Shown: piece by piece, positions 47,177 through 56,728 of the stretch | Numbering within the stretch: position 1 is the stretch's first letter | Layout: every line of letters starts with the position of its first letter | Assembly (NCBI GenBank): GCA_027924645.1 | Contig: BSBN01000445.1 | Span: 3,703,001 to 3,767,000, forward strand | Length of the DNA stretch: 64,000 nt | From: Cunninghamia lanceolata | Lineage: Eukaryota; Streptophyta; Pinopsida; Cupressales; Cupressaceae | Direction of reading: 5' to 3' | Position numbers and translations under genes: made by a program | Notes under the pieces: generated by a model | The model's database searches: none | What the model saw: the letters and a program-made list of their open reading frames with translations, nothing else | Told to the model about the DNA's origin: nothing

Positions 47177-47360
47177 TATGCACCGAGAAAAGGAACATAA
47201 GCACCAGAACAGTGTTTAAAAGCACTGCAAGATTATAAGCACTAGAACAGAGGACAAAAGCACTGTGGAATTGTTCAAATGCATCAGATTAGCCTATGCG
47301 ATGTCTGTATGGAACCTATCTTCAGAAAAAGCTTAGATTTTGATAAGATAAGGGGGGCAA

Positions 47361-47379
47361 GGCCCCACGGTGGGCGCTA
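47361..47379 (-). promoter_or_regulatory. Primer-binding site of Gypsy-D
   Basis: The minus strand reads TAGCGCCCACCGTGGGGCC four bases after the LTR end CCTAACA. Many plant Gypsy elements have TGGCGCCCACCGTGGGGC here. The second base is now A. Confidence 0.75.
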
Positions 47380-47383
47380 AAAA

Positions 47384-48495
47384 TGTTAGGGTAAAATGTG
47401 GATTAATCAATTTAAATGCAATAATAAACCCAAACATCAATAGAATAATGAAACTAAGAAAGATTGAATGAAATGAAGCAATGAATAATACAGTGCAAAC
47501 CTTCCTAGAATCAAAGCTTCTATTGTTTGCCTATTAAAACTGTCCTTATTTGTAATGAAGTTGGGCCCTCAGTGAGTGCACTCCTTTTGATGTGTTGTAG
47601 GATGTCAGTGGTAAATGGCTGTGTTGATAGATATTGGTATGAAGAGGAGCTTCAAAGCAAATGGTGATCTCAAGTAAATTGTATTGAGGGTGCCAAAGGC
47701 ACGCTGGTGGATTTCTACAGAGTAACAATACAAATAACCTGGATGAATAGAATGGAAGAATAAGGTTCCATTTATAGACTTGAGAGAATGAGGATCAACG
47801 GTTGAGAAGAAATAAGAAGATCAATGGTTGAGAATGGTTGAGGAACGTGCAATGAATAGGAATATGACAAGTGTCCCACCTCCATCATGAAAGAGGGGAT
47901 TTGACAAAATTGACTGGAGAGTTAACTCCCTTGACTGATCAGTTAACAAACTTGATTAGTCAGTTAGAAGAATGGATTGAGCGATTGACTGAATTGATTG
48001 ATCAGTTACCCGAATAGATTGAAAAGCTGACAAAATTGATTGGTTAATTAACTGGGTTGATTGAGAAGTCAACAGAATAGATTGACCAGTGAGCTCAATT
48101 GACTAATTAGTTAATAGATTTGATTGATGAGTTAACTATTTTTGACTGGAGGGTAAATAGGACATGTGGGTGAGGGAATATTAGCTAATTAAATATTTAA
48201 AATATTTAATTACATGTGCAACATGGTGAAGTGGCAAAGGTGAGGTGGATTTATGGAATTAGGACTTAGGATAGAGGAATTTATGATTAATTAAATAATG
48301 TAGGATTATTTAATTATGTGAAACACTAGAAGAATTTAGGGAATTTAATTAAATAAATTGATTTTATTTAATTATGGGATAATGAACCAATCAAATAAAC
48401 TTAGAATATTTATTTAATTGATAGAAGAAATAAGAAGGGAATAACTATTAAAAATATTTATTTAGAATGAATCGTGTCATTTTTAGGCGTATACA
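47384..48495 (-). repeat. 5' LTR of Gypsy-D (1112 bases)
   Basis: Ends TGTTAGGGTAAAATG and GGCGTATACA on the plus strand. Same organisation as the 3' LTR: TATA box at 47771-47777 (minus), TTGACT cluster, AT-palindrome ladder at 48181-48425. The target copy TACTG follows at 48496-48500. Confidence 0.93.
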
Positions 48496-48500
48496 TACTG

Positions 48501-49428
48501 GCAAAATTTGTTTATTTGTTCAAATTGATCAGAGTTGGTTGTACCATAGGAGAATGTGTCATGTGAATTTTGATAATATCATCAAGATAAGCAACACTCA
48601 GGCTATAAGAGATCTTCCAAGACTGGTGAAACCTACCAATAATTTGTGCAAAGAATGTTAGTTGGATAAGCAAGAATCAGGAGTTTGTAAGGTGATAGAT
48701 ACTTTATGTTATTAATTGATGACCACTCTCGAATGATGTGGGTGACTTTTCTAAAAGAGAAATATGAGGCTCTTGAGAAATTCAAAATATTCAAAGCTAT
48801 GGTAGAGAATGAAATTGGATTAAACATAAAATGTCTCAAGTCTGATAGAGGTGAAGAATTCACATCTGGAGAGTTCATAGAATTCTATGAGAAACATGTG
48901 ATAAAAAGATAGTTATCAGCTCCAAGGACTCCACAGCAGAATGGAGTAGTGGAGAGAAAGAACTAGACCATCTAGGAAGCATCTAGAACCATGATGATGG
49001 AAGCAAATGTTCCTTAGATCTACTGGAGAGAAGCTGTAAGCTTTGCTATCTATACTAGTAATCGAGTACAAATTAGAAGCAATACTACTAAGACCCCTTA
49101 TGAACTTTGGTTTGGCATCACTCCCACTGTGAAGTATTTTAGAATCTTTGGTAGCAAATGTTACATTAAAAGAGATAAAGACCTTGGCAAATTTGATGCT
49201 AGAAGTGATGAAGGAATATTCTTGGGTTATTCTACTCAAAGCAAAGCATACCGGTGTTACAACAAGAGATTGAGAAAGATTATAGAAAGTACAAATGTGA
49301 AGGTTGATGAAGGTATTGAAAAACCCTCAAGGTTTTATGAATATGAAGAGGATGATCAGAATGATGTTTTGGTCCAAGAAGTCCAAACCCCTTCTGAAAT
49401 TCATATCCAGACTTATCCGAAGAATTAG
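48501..49428 (+). pseudogene. Copia-1 integrase
   Basis: Resumes right after Gypsy-D. The gag-pre-integrase HHCC segment is seen (YHRRMCHVNF at about 48540, NNLCKEC ending at 48658), then a TAG. Around 48690 a deletion of roughly 100 bases joins the start of the core to YFMLLIDDHSRMMWV, removing the first catalytic Asp segment. The second Asp is in KSDRGEEF (48844-48846) and the Glu in PQQNGVVERKN (about 48953). TAG stops lie at 48910, 48964, 48973, 49015 and 49426. The C-terminal part has YELWFGITPTVKYFRIFG and GYSTQSKAYRCYN. Confidence 0.88.
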
Positions 49429-51135
49429 AAAGAAGAGATAAGATTAAATGAACTTGTTCAAGAAATAGAAGTATAAGAAATTCCCAAAACTCCTAGGTAT
49501 GTAAGATTGGATCACTCTGAAGATCAGATCATAGGTAATAAAAGCAAAGGTGTTCAAATGAGAAAAAAGATTGCTCAAGACTCAGAAAAGTTTTTTCTGA
49601 TTTCAAAGATTCAACCAAAAATAGTGAGTGAAGCATGTAATGATGAAAGTTGGACTAAAGCAATGAAGGAAGAGCTGATGCAAATTGAGAAAAATCACAC
49701 TTGGGATCTTGTTCCCAGACCTAGAAACAAAAATGTGATTGGAACCAAATGGGTCTTCTAGAATAAACTGAATGAAGATGGTGAAGTAGTTAGAAACAAA
49801 GCCAGATTGGTCTGCAAGGGTTATTCTCAAGTAGGAGTTGATTTTGAAGAAACTTTTGCTCCAGTGGCAAGAATTGAAGCAGTCAAATTATTTCTTACCT
49901 TTGCTACCTTCAAGGACTTCAAAGTATATTAGATGGATGTCAAGTCTGCATTCCTGAATGGTGACTTGGAAGAAGAAGTATATATTGAGAAACCAGATGG
50001 ATTTCAATTGTCTGATCATGGTGATATGGTCTGCAAGTTGAAGAAAGCACTGTATGGACTGAAGCAAGCCCCAAGATCCTAGTATGAAAGACTGGATAAG
50101 CATCTTTTGAAGATTGGTTTTAACAAAGGTACTACTGATAGTAACATGTACTTCAAAATTGATCATGAAAATATCTTGATTGTTGAAGTATATGTTGATG
50201 ATATCATTTTTGGAGGAAGATAGTATGTGCAAAACTTTTGCAAATCAAATGAAAAGTGAATTTGAGACATCCATGTTTACGGAAATGAATTTCTTCTTGG
50301 GTCTACAAATCACTCAAACAAAGAAAGGAATCTTCATTTCACAGACCAAATATGTGAAAGAATTGTTAAAGAAATTTGGGATGAAAGACTCAAAACCAAT
50401 GAATACTCCCATGGAAACTGGATGTAAATTGAGCAAAGATGATGACTCTACTAAGGCTGATTAGAAAAAGTACAGTTCAATGATTGGAGGACTATTGTAT
50501 CTTACTCAAACTAGACCTGACATTATGAATATTGTTGGTCTTGTTGCTAGATTCAAAGCTGATCCTGAAGAATCTCATGTCATGGCAATCAAGAGGATTC
50601 TCAGATATCTAAAAGGAAGAGTTGAGTATGGTTTATGGTATCCTAGAGATTGTGATTTCTCTCTTCATGCATATACAGATGCGGATTGGGCAGGAGATGT
50701 GGATGACCGGAAGAGTACCAGTGGTGGAGCATTCTTTTTAGGGAAAAGATTGGTTTCTTGGCTGAGTAAGAAATAAGAGGCAATATCTCTATCCAATGAA
50801 GCAAAATATATTGTAGCAGCAGGTAGTTGCACTCAAGTATTGTGGATGAAGCAAATGCTAAGAGACATCAGAGTGGAGTATGAGGAACCTATCACAATCT
50901 TATGTGACAATTCAAGTGCAATAAATATATCAAAAAATATTGTGTTGCATTCAAAGACAAAACATATATCCATCAAGTTTCACTTTTGAGAGAGCAGGTG
51001 AACAAGAATGAAGTCAGATTGGAGTTTGTACCCTCCAAGGATTAGATTGCAGATAGTTTTACTAAACCTCTACCTAAGGACTCTTTTGAGTATCTCAGGG
51101 AGAAGTTAGGGGTTATTACCTCTCTGATTCTGAAT
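49429..51135 (+). pseudogene. Copia-1 reverse transcriptase and RNase H
   Basis: RT motifs run from WTKAMKEELMQIEKNHTW (49648) through [37 protein letters not shown] to YVDD at 50191-50202. A one-base shift near 50215 moves the frame. RT then continues with FFLGLQITQTKKGIF and ends with YLTQTRPDIM. RNase H follows with YTDADWAGDVDDRKSTSG (50670) and AGSCTQVLWMKQML. Another shift near 50985 affects the last part, which reads EFVPSKD-stop-IADSFTKPLP. TAG stops are at 49759, 49930, 50080, 50462 and 51043, and TAA at 49474 and 50774. The frame ends near 51135. Confidence 0.9.
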
Positions 51136-51470
51136 TAAGGTGCACTGATGTGCGTCAGTCCGCTGGATCTCACAGTCATATATTGTGGTTTGGATTGATG
51201 ATGGGAAGCTACTACTCAGGGGGAGCAGTCTGTATGATTCTGTGTGATGCAAGTATGTGCCCTTTTCCATTGATATTAAATGGGGAGAGAAGACATGTGA
51301 AAAACAAAAAGTGGTTGTTAATAAAAGGGGGAGCAGTAAAGGAAGAGAAGACATGTGAATGGTTTTTGTTGATAGGGGGAGTTATGTCAGTCAGTGAGGA
51401 GAAGTACTTGTCTTGATGGTTAAAACAATTTTTCACATCATATGTTGCCATCAATGACAAAGGGGGAGAT
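51136..51470 (+). other. Copia-1 3' region with repeated polypurine tracts
   Basis: Four GGGGGAG tracts lie in 260 bases: near 51218 (CAGGGGGAGCAG), 51325 (AAAGGGGGAGCAG), 51374 (TAGGGGGAG) and 51459-51469 (AAAGGGGGAGA). Only the last abuts the LTR. Sireviruses are known to carry several polypurine-like tracts. Confidence 0.75.
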
Positions 51471-52824
51471 TTTTGCAAGTATGGGCCTAACCAGTGTTGT
51501 CATTGATGTCAAGGATTGGATGAGTTGTGTGTTGAGGATATTGAGAAAATTAGTCCTATCAGAAACAGAGAAGAACAACGAAGATAGTGAAGCTCTATGA
51601 AGTGAACATCCTAGCTGAGATGAAGATCAGAGGATGCGCATCAAAGGGTTTGTAGATATGTGTCTAAACGTAATCCAGTAAAGATTTGAGAGGTCCACAT
51701 GCAGATTTGAAGAAGTTATGGCCATATGAGTAAAACCAAATCTAGCAGATGTTCAGAGGTGACATAGTGACACAAATAGGTCCAGTGAGATCCAGAAATG
51801 TAATCTTGTTCTGTGGATTTGGTGAAGTGTTTAGGAAGTCAATGTGAATTGACAACTCAATTGGTTCGTGGTCTAGAGGTCTATAAGCATCTATTCCAAT
51901 ATGACAGTGATGATAGACTCTATTCTTGAGGTTTTAGATGAAGAAGAGAATGATTTCAGTAAGCAGAAGTAGTGTGGATGTTCTTGGTGATTCAGGCAAG
52001 CTTGTGGGGGTCTCTAGTTTGTGTTTAGTTCATGTTGGTGGTCCGCATTGAATAATGAGCTCGTAATTGAAGAATTACTTTCGGATGATGATGTTCTTCC
52101 TAAACATGGCCAACTGAATGATTTACACATCTTGCGAATGATCTTGAAGATGTTCTGCGAAGGATGGCATGTTCCTCAAAGAAGATTTAAGTCCTAGATC
52201 TATGTGGCTGACAGTGTGGTGATTCGCATGGAGTCTTAAGTAATAAGTCAAGTTGTATTTGTGTATTTTCTCTGTAAAGTATGCTAACTTTGATGATTAT
52301 CCCAAAGTCCATGTCTTGTATAAATAAGAGTTGTGAAGTCATTTCAAATGTATCTTGGTGGAGATGAGAGTGTGGTAGAGAGAAGAGTGAAAGGCAGAGC
52401 AGAAGTGTTGAGCTTAAATGGAACTGACTCAAGCATCGTGAAGATGCTATTCTTTAGTTCAGGTATGTAATATTTATTATTCTGTAGATAGTGTGTCTCC
52501 TGTAGACACTGGGCCTATTGTGAGAAATGTGCTTAGGCAGTGAGCCCTAATTGGCATGTGATGTTTTGTTCTTCTTATTCTTTTAACAGAGAATACAATC
52601 CTGGGTTAGTCACCCTATGGTTTTTCCCTTAACCAGGTTTTCCATGTTAAAACCTCGGTGTCATATGTGTTAATGTGTTTCTACTCTTGAATTGTTGCAT
52701 TATGTTTCCATGATTGATTTATTATTATGTTGCTGAATTACAAGAAGGATTTAAGTGGTTAATAAAAGAAAGTTTTGGGACAACTGATTCACCCCCCTCT
52801 CAGTTGTTTGTCTTGAAACTAACA
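51471..52824 (+). repeat. 3' LTR of Copia-1 (1354 bases)
   Basis: Starts TTTTGCAAGTATGGGCC, so the usual TG start has become TT, and ends GAAACTAACA. It pairs with 29331-30715. The following AGTGT is the target copy. Confidence 0.92.
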
Positions 52825-52829
52825 AGTGT

Positions 52830-53580
52830 CCCATATGGATGGATGTCGTATGTGGACCATGTCAAGTGTAATTGTGCACATGTATTTTGGTAGAATATGG
52901 AATCAATGAATGGATGGTTAGAGATATTGGATTATGACATGGATAGATTATGATGTGGATTATGGATGGTATAGATGGATGATGGAAAAATGGGGGTTTA
53001 TGCAAAAGCATGGACCATAGGGATGTGATGGGGAGGATATGTGGGATAATGGATATATGATGGGGAGATGAAGGTATGTGGGAATGTCATGATGGGAATC
53101 AAGACCAACAGTTGCACACACCGTAATGGATTTGGAGGGGGAGTGGGGAGTAATGGGGATTTAGGATTCATGATGGATTTGTAGGATCGGGATGGGGAAT
53201 TTCAGGATTGCTGATTTGGGAATTTAGGGACCCAAATGGACTTAGGATTTTGAGGATCTTTTGATGGGGAGTGAGATTTTTGGGATTTTGGGATAGAATG
53301 GGATGTGGAGGCTCCACTTGGATTTGTTTCTTTTTGTTTAGGGACACACACCATTTTTGTTTTTGCTTTTGGAGGTGGGGGCTTATGTAACCTGTTGGTT
53401 TTTTTTTTTCTTGGATGTTTTGCATCAATGCCCTATGACATGATACTCTTTAAGGTTTGCAGATTTTGTGCTTTATGAGTGGAGGCATTCAAAGAATTAT
53501 TTTTGAATTCCATAGTTTTTTTATAGCTTCATCTTGGGGTGATGTGTGCATTCGTTGATCCTGATTAGGAATTTTGGGGG
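52830..53580 (-). other. Gypsy-C2 interior, non-coding part
   Basis: GATGG-rich DNA like 27600-29100. The frame at 53168-53428 on the minus strand is rich in Pro, Gln and Lys and may continue the neighbouring frame, but I see no domain in it. Confidence 0.45.
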
Positions 53581-54848
53581 ATCATAATTTATGGATAGGG
53601 GTATTAAGGATGGGGGGATAAGGGGATTTGGTGATGGGGATATTAGGAGTTGGGAGTGTTGGGGGAAGTGTAGATTTAGGAAGATGTATGGTCACGTGCT
53701 TTTTGGATTGGTGGATGAAATAAGATGGAGGAGGAGGGATGGAAGCATATGATTTTGAGGTGCGATGAGGTGCACCGAGTTTGGGTTTGGAAGAAGTGGA
53801 TTTGGTTGCCATGTGGGTGCTACCAACATGCTTAGATTGTTTTCCTTGGGATGTATAAGCAAGGCCATGTGCATGTGGATGGATTCTGATATGGATGGTC
53901 TCCAAAATGCCATTTTCATGAAGGCCTAGGCCTTTACCATGATAGTTCATGTGTTGGAGCATACATTGTGCAATGGGATGGATGTTGTTTTGGAAACAAG
54001 ATGTAAATCCATTATTAGATGGAGGGGGATGAGTGGTGGAAGAAAGTTTTTTCTCTCCTATGATAGAACCACCATGGATGAAGGTAGCAGAACCAAGATG
54101 ATAAGGAAGTGGATTTGGGATGTGATAGATTGGTGATGGTAAAGGGTTTATGGGAGATGGTTAAGGATTAATGGGAGAGGATAGGGGATCAATAGGAGAT
54201 GGTGTAGGATCGAGAATAAGAATAGATGGGATGGTTGGATCATGAGTAGGAAGGGGGATGGATGTTTCAACATGCTTTGGACTAGGCTCTTGACATAGCC
54301 AAATTTACATGGATGGTGTGATGGGAGAGGAGCATGTAGTTTGACTAGGCTCCTTGGATGGGGTAGATGGAGAGGGTGATACTTTGGATAGGACTTGGGA
54401 TAAAATGGAGGAGGATGGTGATGTGGTTTTGATGGGTGTTAGGTGAATGATGGGGTTATCAACAACACATGTAGGTGATTGAGGAGGAGTGGGATGACAT
54501 GACTCCACAAGTTTGTTTTCATTATTTTTCTCAACACTCTTAGAGATGAGTCCTTGGAAAGGATGACATAGATTTAGTAGTGGATTTGGATGATGGAGTA
54601 GATGGGGTAGATGGTGAGGTTGGTAGATAAGGAGATGGTGGATTTGAATATGATGGATTTGGATAAGGGGATGGTGTATTTTGATATGAGAGATTTGGAT
54701 AGGGAGTGGATGGATTTAGATAAGTGGGATAAGGACAAGAAGGACATGGGTAAAAGGTGGAGGTGATGGGGATTTCATATGAGAATGGATGTTGGGATGT
54801 GAATGGGGGATAAAATGGATTTCCCTTGTCGAGGGTAGCATAAGGATG
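53581..54848 (-). pseudogene. Gypsy-C2 Pro-rich protein with a G-patch
   Basis: The minus strand keeps a protein-like sequence from 54848 to about 53581: Pro/Ser/Tyr-rich repeats (NPSYSNPPSPYLPTSPS) in the first half, then MLQHMNYHGKGLGLHENGILE at 53894-53962, which fits the same G-patch as in Gypsy-D, then a basic, Pro-rich tail. Stops lie near 54539, 54300, 54160 and 53580. In Gypsy-D the G-patch ends the protease, so this is probably the region between gag and protease or the protease tail. No protease active site is seen. The start has been removed by the Copia-2 insertion. Confidence 0.55.
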
Positions 54849-55957
54849 TGTTGGCAAGAGACACTGCTAGGCTTGTTAGGTGTTGTCATTGACGAAAACT
54901 AAATCTTACACATCTGCATTTCATCAGTGGATCATACCGAAAGTCAGATTGTAGATTTGTCTAATTCTAGATAGACAAGAATAGGGCATATGATAGGGTT
55001 GAGCATTTTGGAATGCATTTCTCCACAAGAAATCATACTATGCTGCAGATCTGAGGGAATGTTAAGGGATGTTGGGGCTACCAAAATCCAAGATTTTAGC
55101 CTCCGGTAATGAAGGGAGTGTAAGTTACAAGCATATGAGTATAGGGTTTTGGTTAGACAGTTCAGTCCAGTGAAGAACAGGCTGACTAGGTCTTTGATCC
55201 TTGTGCGAATGAAGAGAAGAGATTGGTCAAGTAATTTATGAGATCCAGTGGTATTGGCCAACATGTGAGGTGACTTGGATACATAAGTTCTGGTCTGCAT
55301 TGGTATTTGTGCATGGATTCAGTTGACAGAACAGTGCTCTTAAAAAGTCTACATTTTTTACTTAAGGCTGACTACAGTTGGTGAAATTTCATGTAGCAGA
55401 TATATATGATTGATGGATTTGAGCTTTTTGGTGTGCAAAGATGTGGATATGAATGGCAAGGTGTGAAGAAGAGCAGTATCAAGTGTGAATTAAAGAGATC
55501 TAAGCTCCAGGTCATGGCAGAACAGTGAAGTAGGGTAGAGAGAGATGAAGTTTGCAAAGTCAGTGTACTGAGCTCAATTGAAACTATAATCTTGCATTGT
55601 TAGATGCTATTTCTTAGTTCCAACATTCTAGTGAACTTTTGTAATCAATTATGTAGGCAGTGAACCTCCTTTGAGTAGTGAGCTTTGGGTAGTGTGCCCT
55701 GAAGGCATGTGCCTTCCCCATTTGTAATACTTTTAACAGAGTATAAATTCTTGCGAGTTAACCCCCACCGTGGTTTTTCCCTTAACCAGGTTTCCACATA
55801 AAAATTCCGGTGTTCATGTGTTGTGATCTTGCTATTTCTGTTCTTGTGTTCATGCTTCTTTATTTTGGATGTATGTGGTAAATTATTAAAGGAACAAAGT
55901 AATAAGTTTTACTGAACACTGATTCACCCCCCCTCTCAGTGTTCCTTAATTTCAACA
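54849..55957 (+). repeat. 5' LTR of Copia-2 (1109 bases)
   Basis: Starts TGTTGGCAAGAGACACTG and ends AATTTCAACA. Near its end it has GTGGTTTTTCCCTTAACC (55771) and CACCCCCCCTCTCAGTG, as in the other Copia LTRs. The upstream part is unlike Copia-1, so it is a separate family. Confidence 0.82.
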
Positions 55958-55959
55958 AT

Positions 55960-55971
55960 TGGTATCAGAGT
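55960..55971 (+). promoter_or_regulatory. Primer-binding site of Copia-2
   Basis: TGGTATCAGAGT, two bases after the LTR end. Matches the initiator-Met tRNA site except the last base. Confidence 0.88.
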
Positions 55972-56025
55972 GAGGTTACTTGGAAGAAGTTTAACAACTT
56001 GAGGAAGATTTGGGAAGGAATTTAA

Positions 56026-56728
56026 ATGGGTTCATCCAGGTATTCAGATGGCATCAATGAACCACTTCAAGTTGCCTTAGAAGATCTTGATCAGTCCAGA
56101 GTAGAAGTCAAAGAACTAAAAGAAAATCTTAAAGATGTTGATGATTTCATTGAGACCTTAAAAGGACAACTGAGCAAATCCAATGAAAAGAGGAGGGAGC
56201 TACTTCATCAACTAGCAAATTAGAATGAAGACAATGACATGGATGAGGCCTTGAAAGAAAAGACAAAGGAATGTGAGAAGCTGGTAAAATAAGTTGTCAT
56301 CCTAAAACATGAGATGGAGTCTGGGGTGATGAGGTTAACCAAGGAATTTGAGGAAAGGAAGAAGACTGAAGAAAAATTGAATCAATCTCTGAAAGAAAGA
56401 ATAGAAGAGTGCTGCAGATTAGATAGAATAATTAGCCATCTAGAGTCTAATCTTCAAGAAACCAGGGATAATGAGGAACAACTTGAAAGGAAAATTGTTA
56501 TTCTCAAGCATGACTTAGAAGTTGCAAATGAATACAAAGAGAAGTTTAAGATAAGCTCAGCTAAACTTGAAGTGTTGCTTGATAGTCAGAAGATGGCAGA
56601 TGATAAGCATAGTTTGGGATATGAGAAAGGTGAAAGCTCTAGATCTAGTCAAAGAAACCCTAAATGAAGGAATCAAAGAAAAAAACCTAGAAGACTTCCA
56701 GTAAGACAACCTAATTCTCAAAGGTATC
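56026..56728 (+). pseudogene. Copia-2 leader ORF, long coiled coil
   Basis: The ATG at 56026 (MGSSRYSDGINEPL) lies 55 bases after the primer site. The product is almost entirely Glu/Lys/Leu-rich coiled coil (EVKELKENLKDVDDFIETLK, then ERIEECCRLDRIISHLESNL). It has stops at 56221 (TAG), 56290 (TAA) and 56665 (TGA) but stays in one frame to the Gypsy-A2 insertion. A coiled coil before the zinc knuckle is common in Sirevirus gag, but the usual gag N-terminal domain is missing. It may be gag with an N-terminal deletion, or a different protein. Confidence 0.6.

Larger units (their letters stand above)
45260..47360 (-). other. Leader of Gypsy-D with several repeat arrays
   Basis: 2.1 kb between primer site and gag, no gene. 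Three arrays are present: degenerate (G/A)TGCGC-word repeats at 45600-45790 and 46985-47300, and 97-base tandem units at 46525-46770. Between them is ordinary AT-rich sequence, with a G/C-richer part near 46030-46330. Similar word repeats occur in Gypsy-C1 (15270-15735). Confidence 0.6.
34881..48495 (-). mobile_element. Gypsy-D, full-length Tat-like Gypsy element inside Copia-1
   Basis: Two LTRs (34881-36018 and 47384-48495), a primer site next to the right LTR and a polypurine tract next to the left one. Gag, protease, reverse transcriptase, two RNase H domains and integrase run right to left. The target copy TACTG is at 48496-48500 and 34878-34882; at the left it overlaps the TG of the LTR, so one TG was probably lost. 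It splits Copia-1 between protease and integrase. In the first 270 bases of the LTRs I count about 9 differences, fewer per base than in the Copia-1 LTR sample, which agrees with a later insertion. Numerous stops and frameshifts inactivate it. Confidence 0.93.
29331..52824 (+). mobile_element. Copia-1, complete Sirevirus-like element with nested insertions
   Basis: Flanked by the duplication AGTGT (29326-29330 and 52825-52829). It has two LTRs, an initiator-Met primer site, gag, protease, integrase, reverse transcriptase and RNase H in Copia order, and a polypurine tract. Without the solo LTR and Gypsy-D it would be roughly 7.2 kb. Frameshifts, an integrase deletion and at least 17 in-frame stops make it inactive. 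In the last 158 bases of the two LTRs I count 8 substitutions, all transitions, and one indel. Confidence 0.93.
25641..54848 (-). mobile_element. Gypsy-C2, decayed element split by Copia-1
   Basis: Minus-strand element. Its 3' LTR (to 26903) and 3' region (to 29330) lie left of Copia-1, and the rest of what remains (52830-54848) lies right of it. The flanks share the 5-base duplication AGTGT (29326-29330 and 52825-52829), which shows that they were once joined. Copia-2 interrupts it again at 54848/54849. No reverse transcriptase or integrase remains in the visible part, so it looks like a deleted or non-autonomous copy. Confidence 0.65.
54849..56728 (+). mobile_element. Copia-2, 5' end of a Sirevirus-like element
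   Basis: LTR (54849-55957), primer site and 770 bases of leader and coding sequence, then interrupted by Gypsy-A2 at 56728/56729. The body would resume beyond Gypsy-A2, outside the window. The 5 bases before the LTR are GGATG. Confidence 0.8.
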
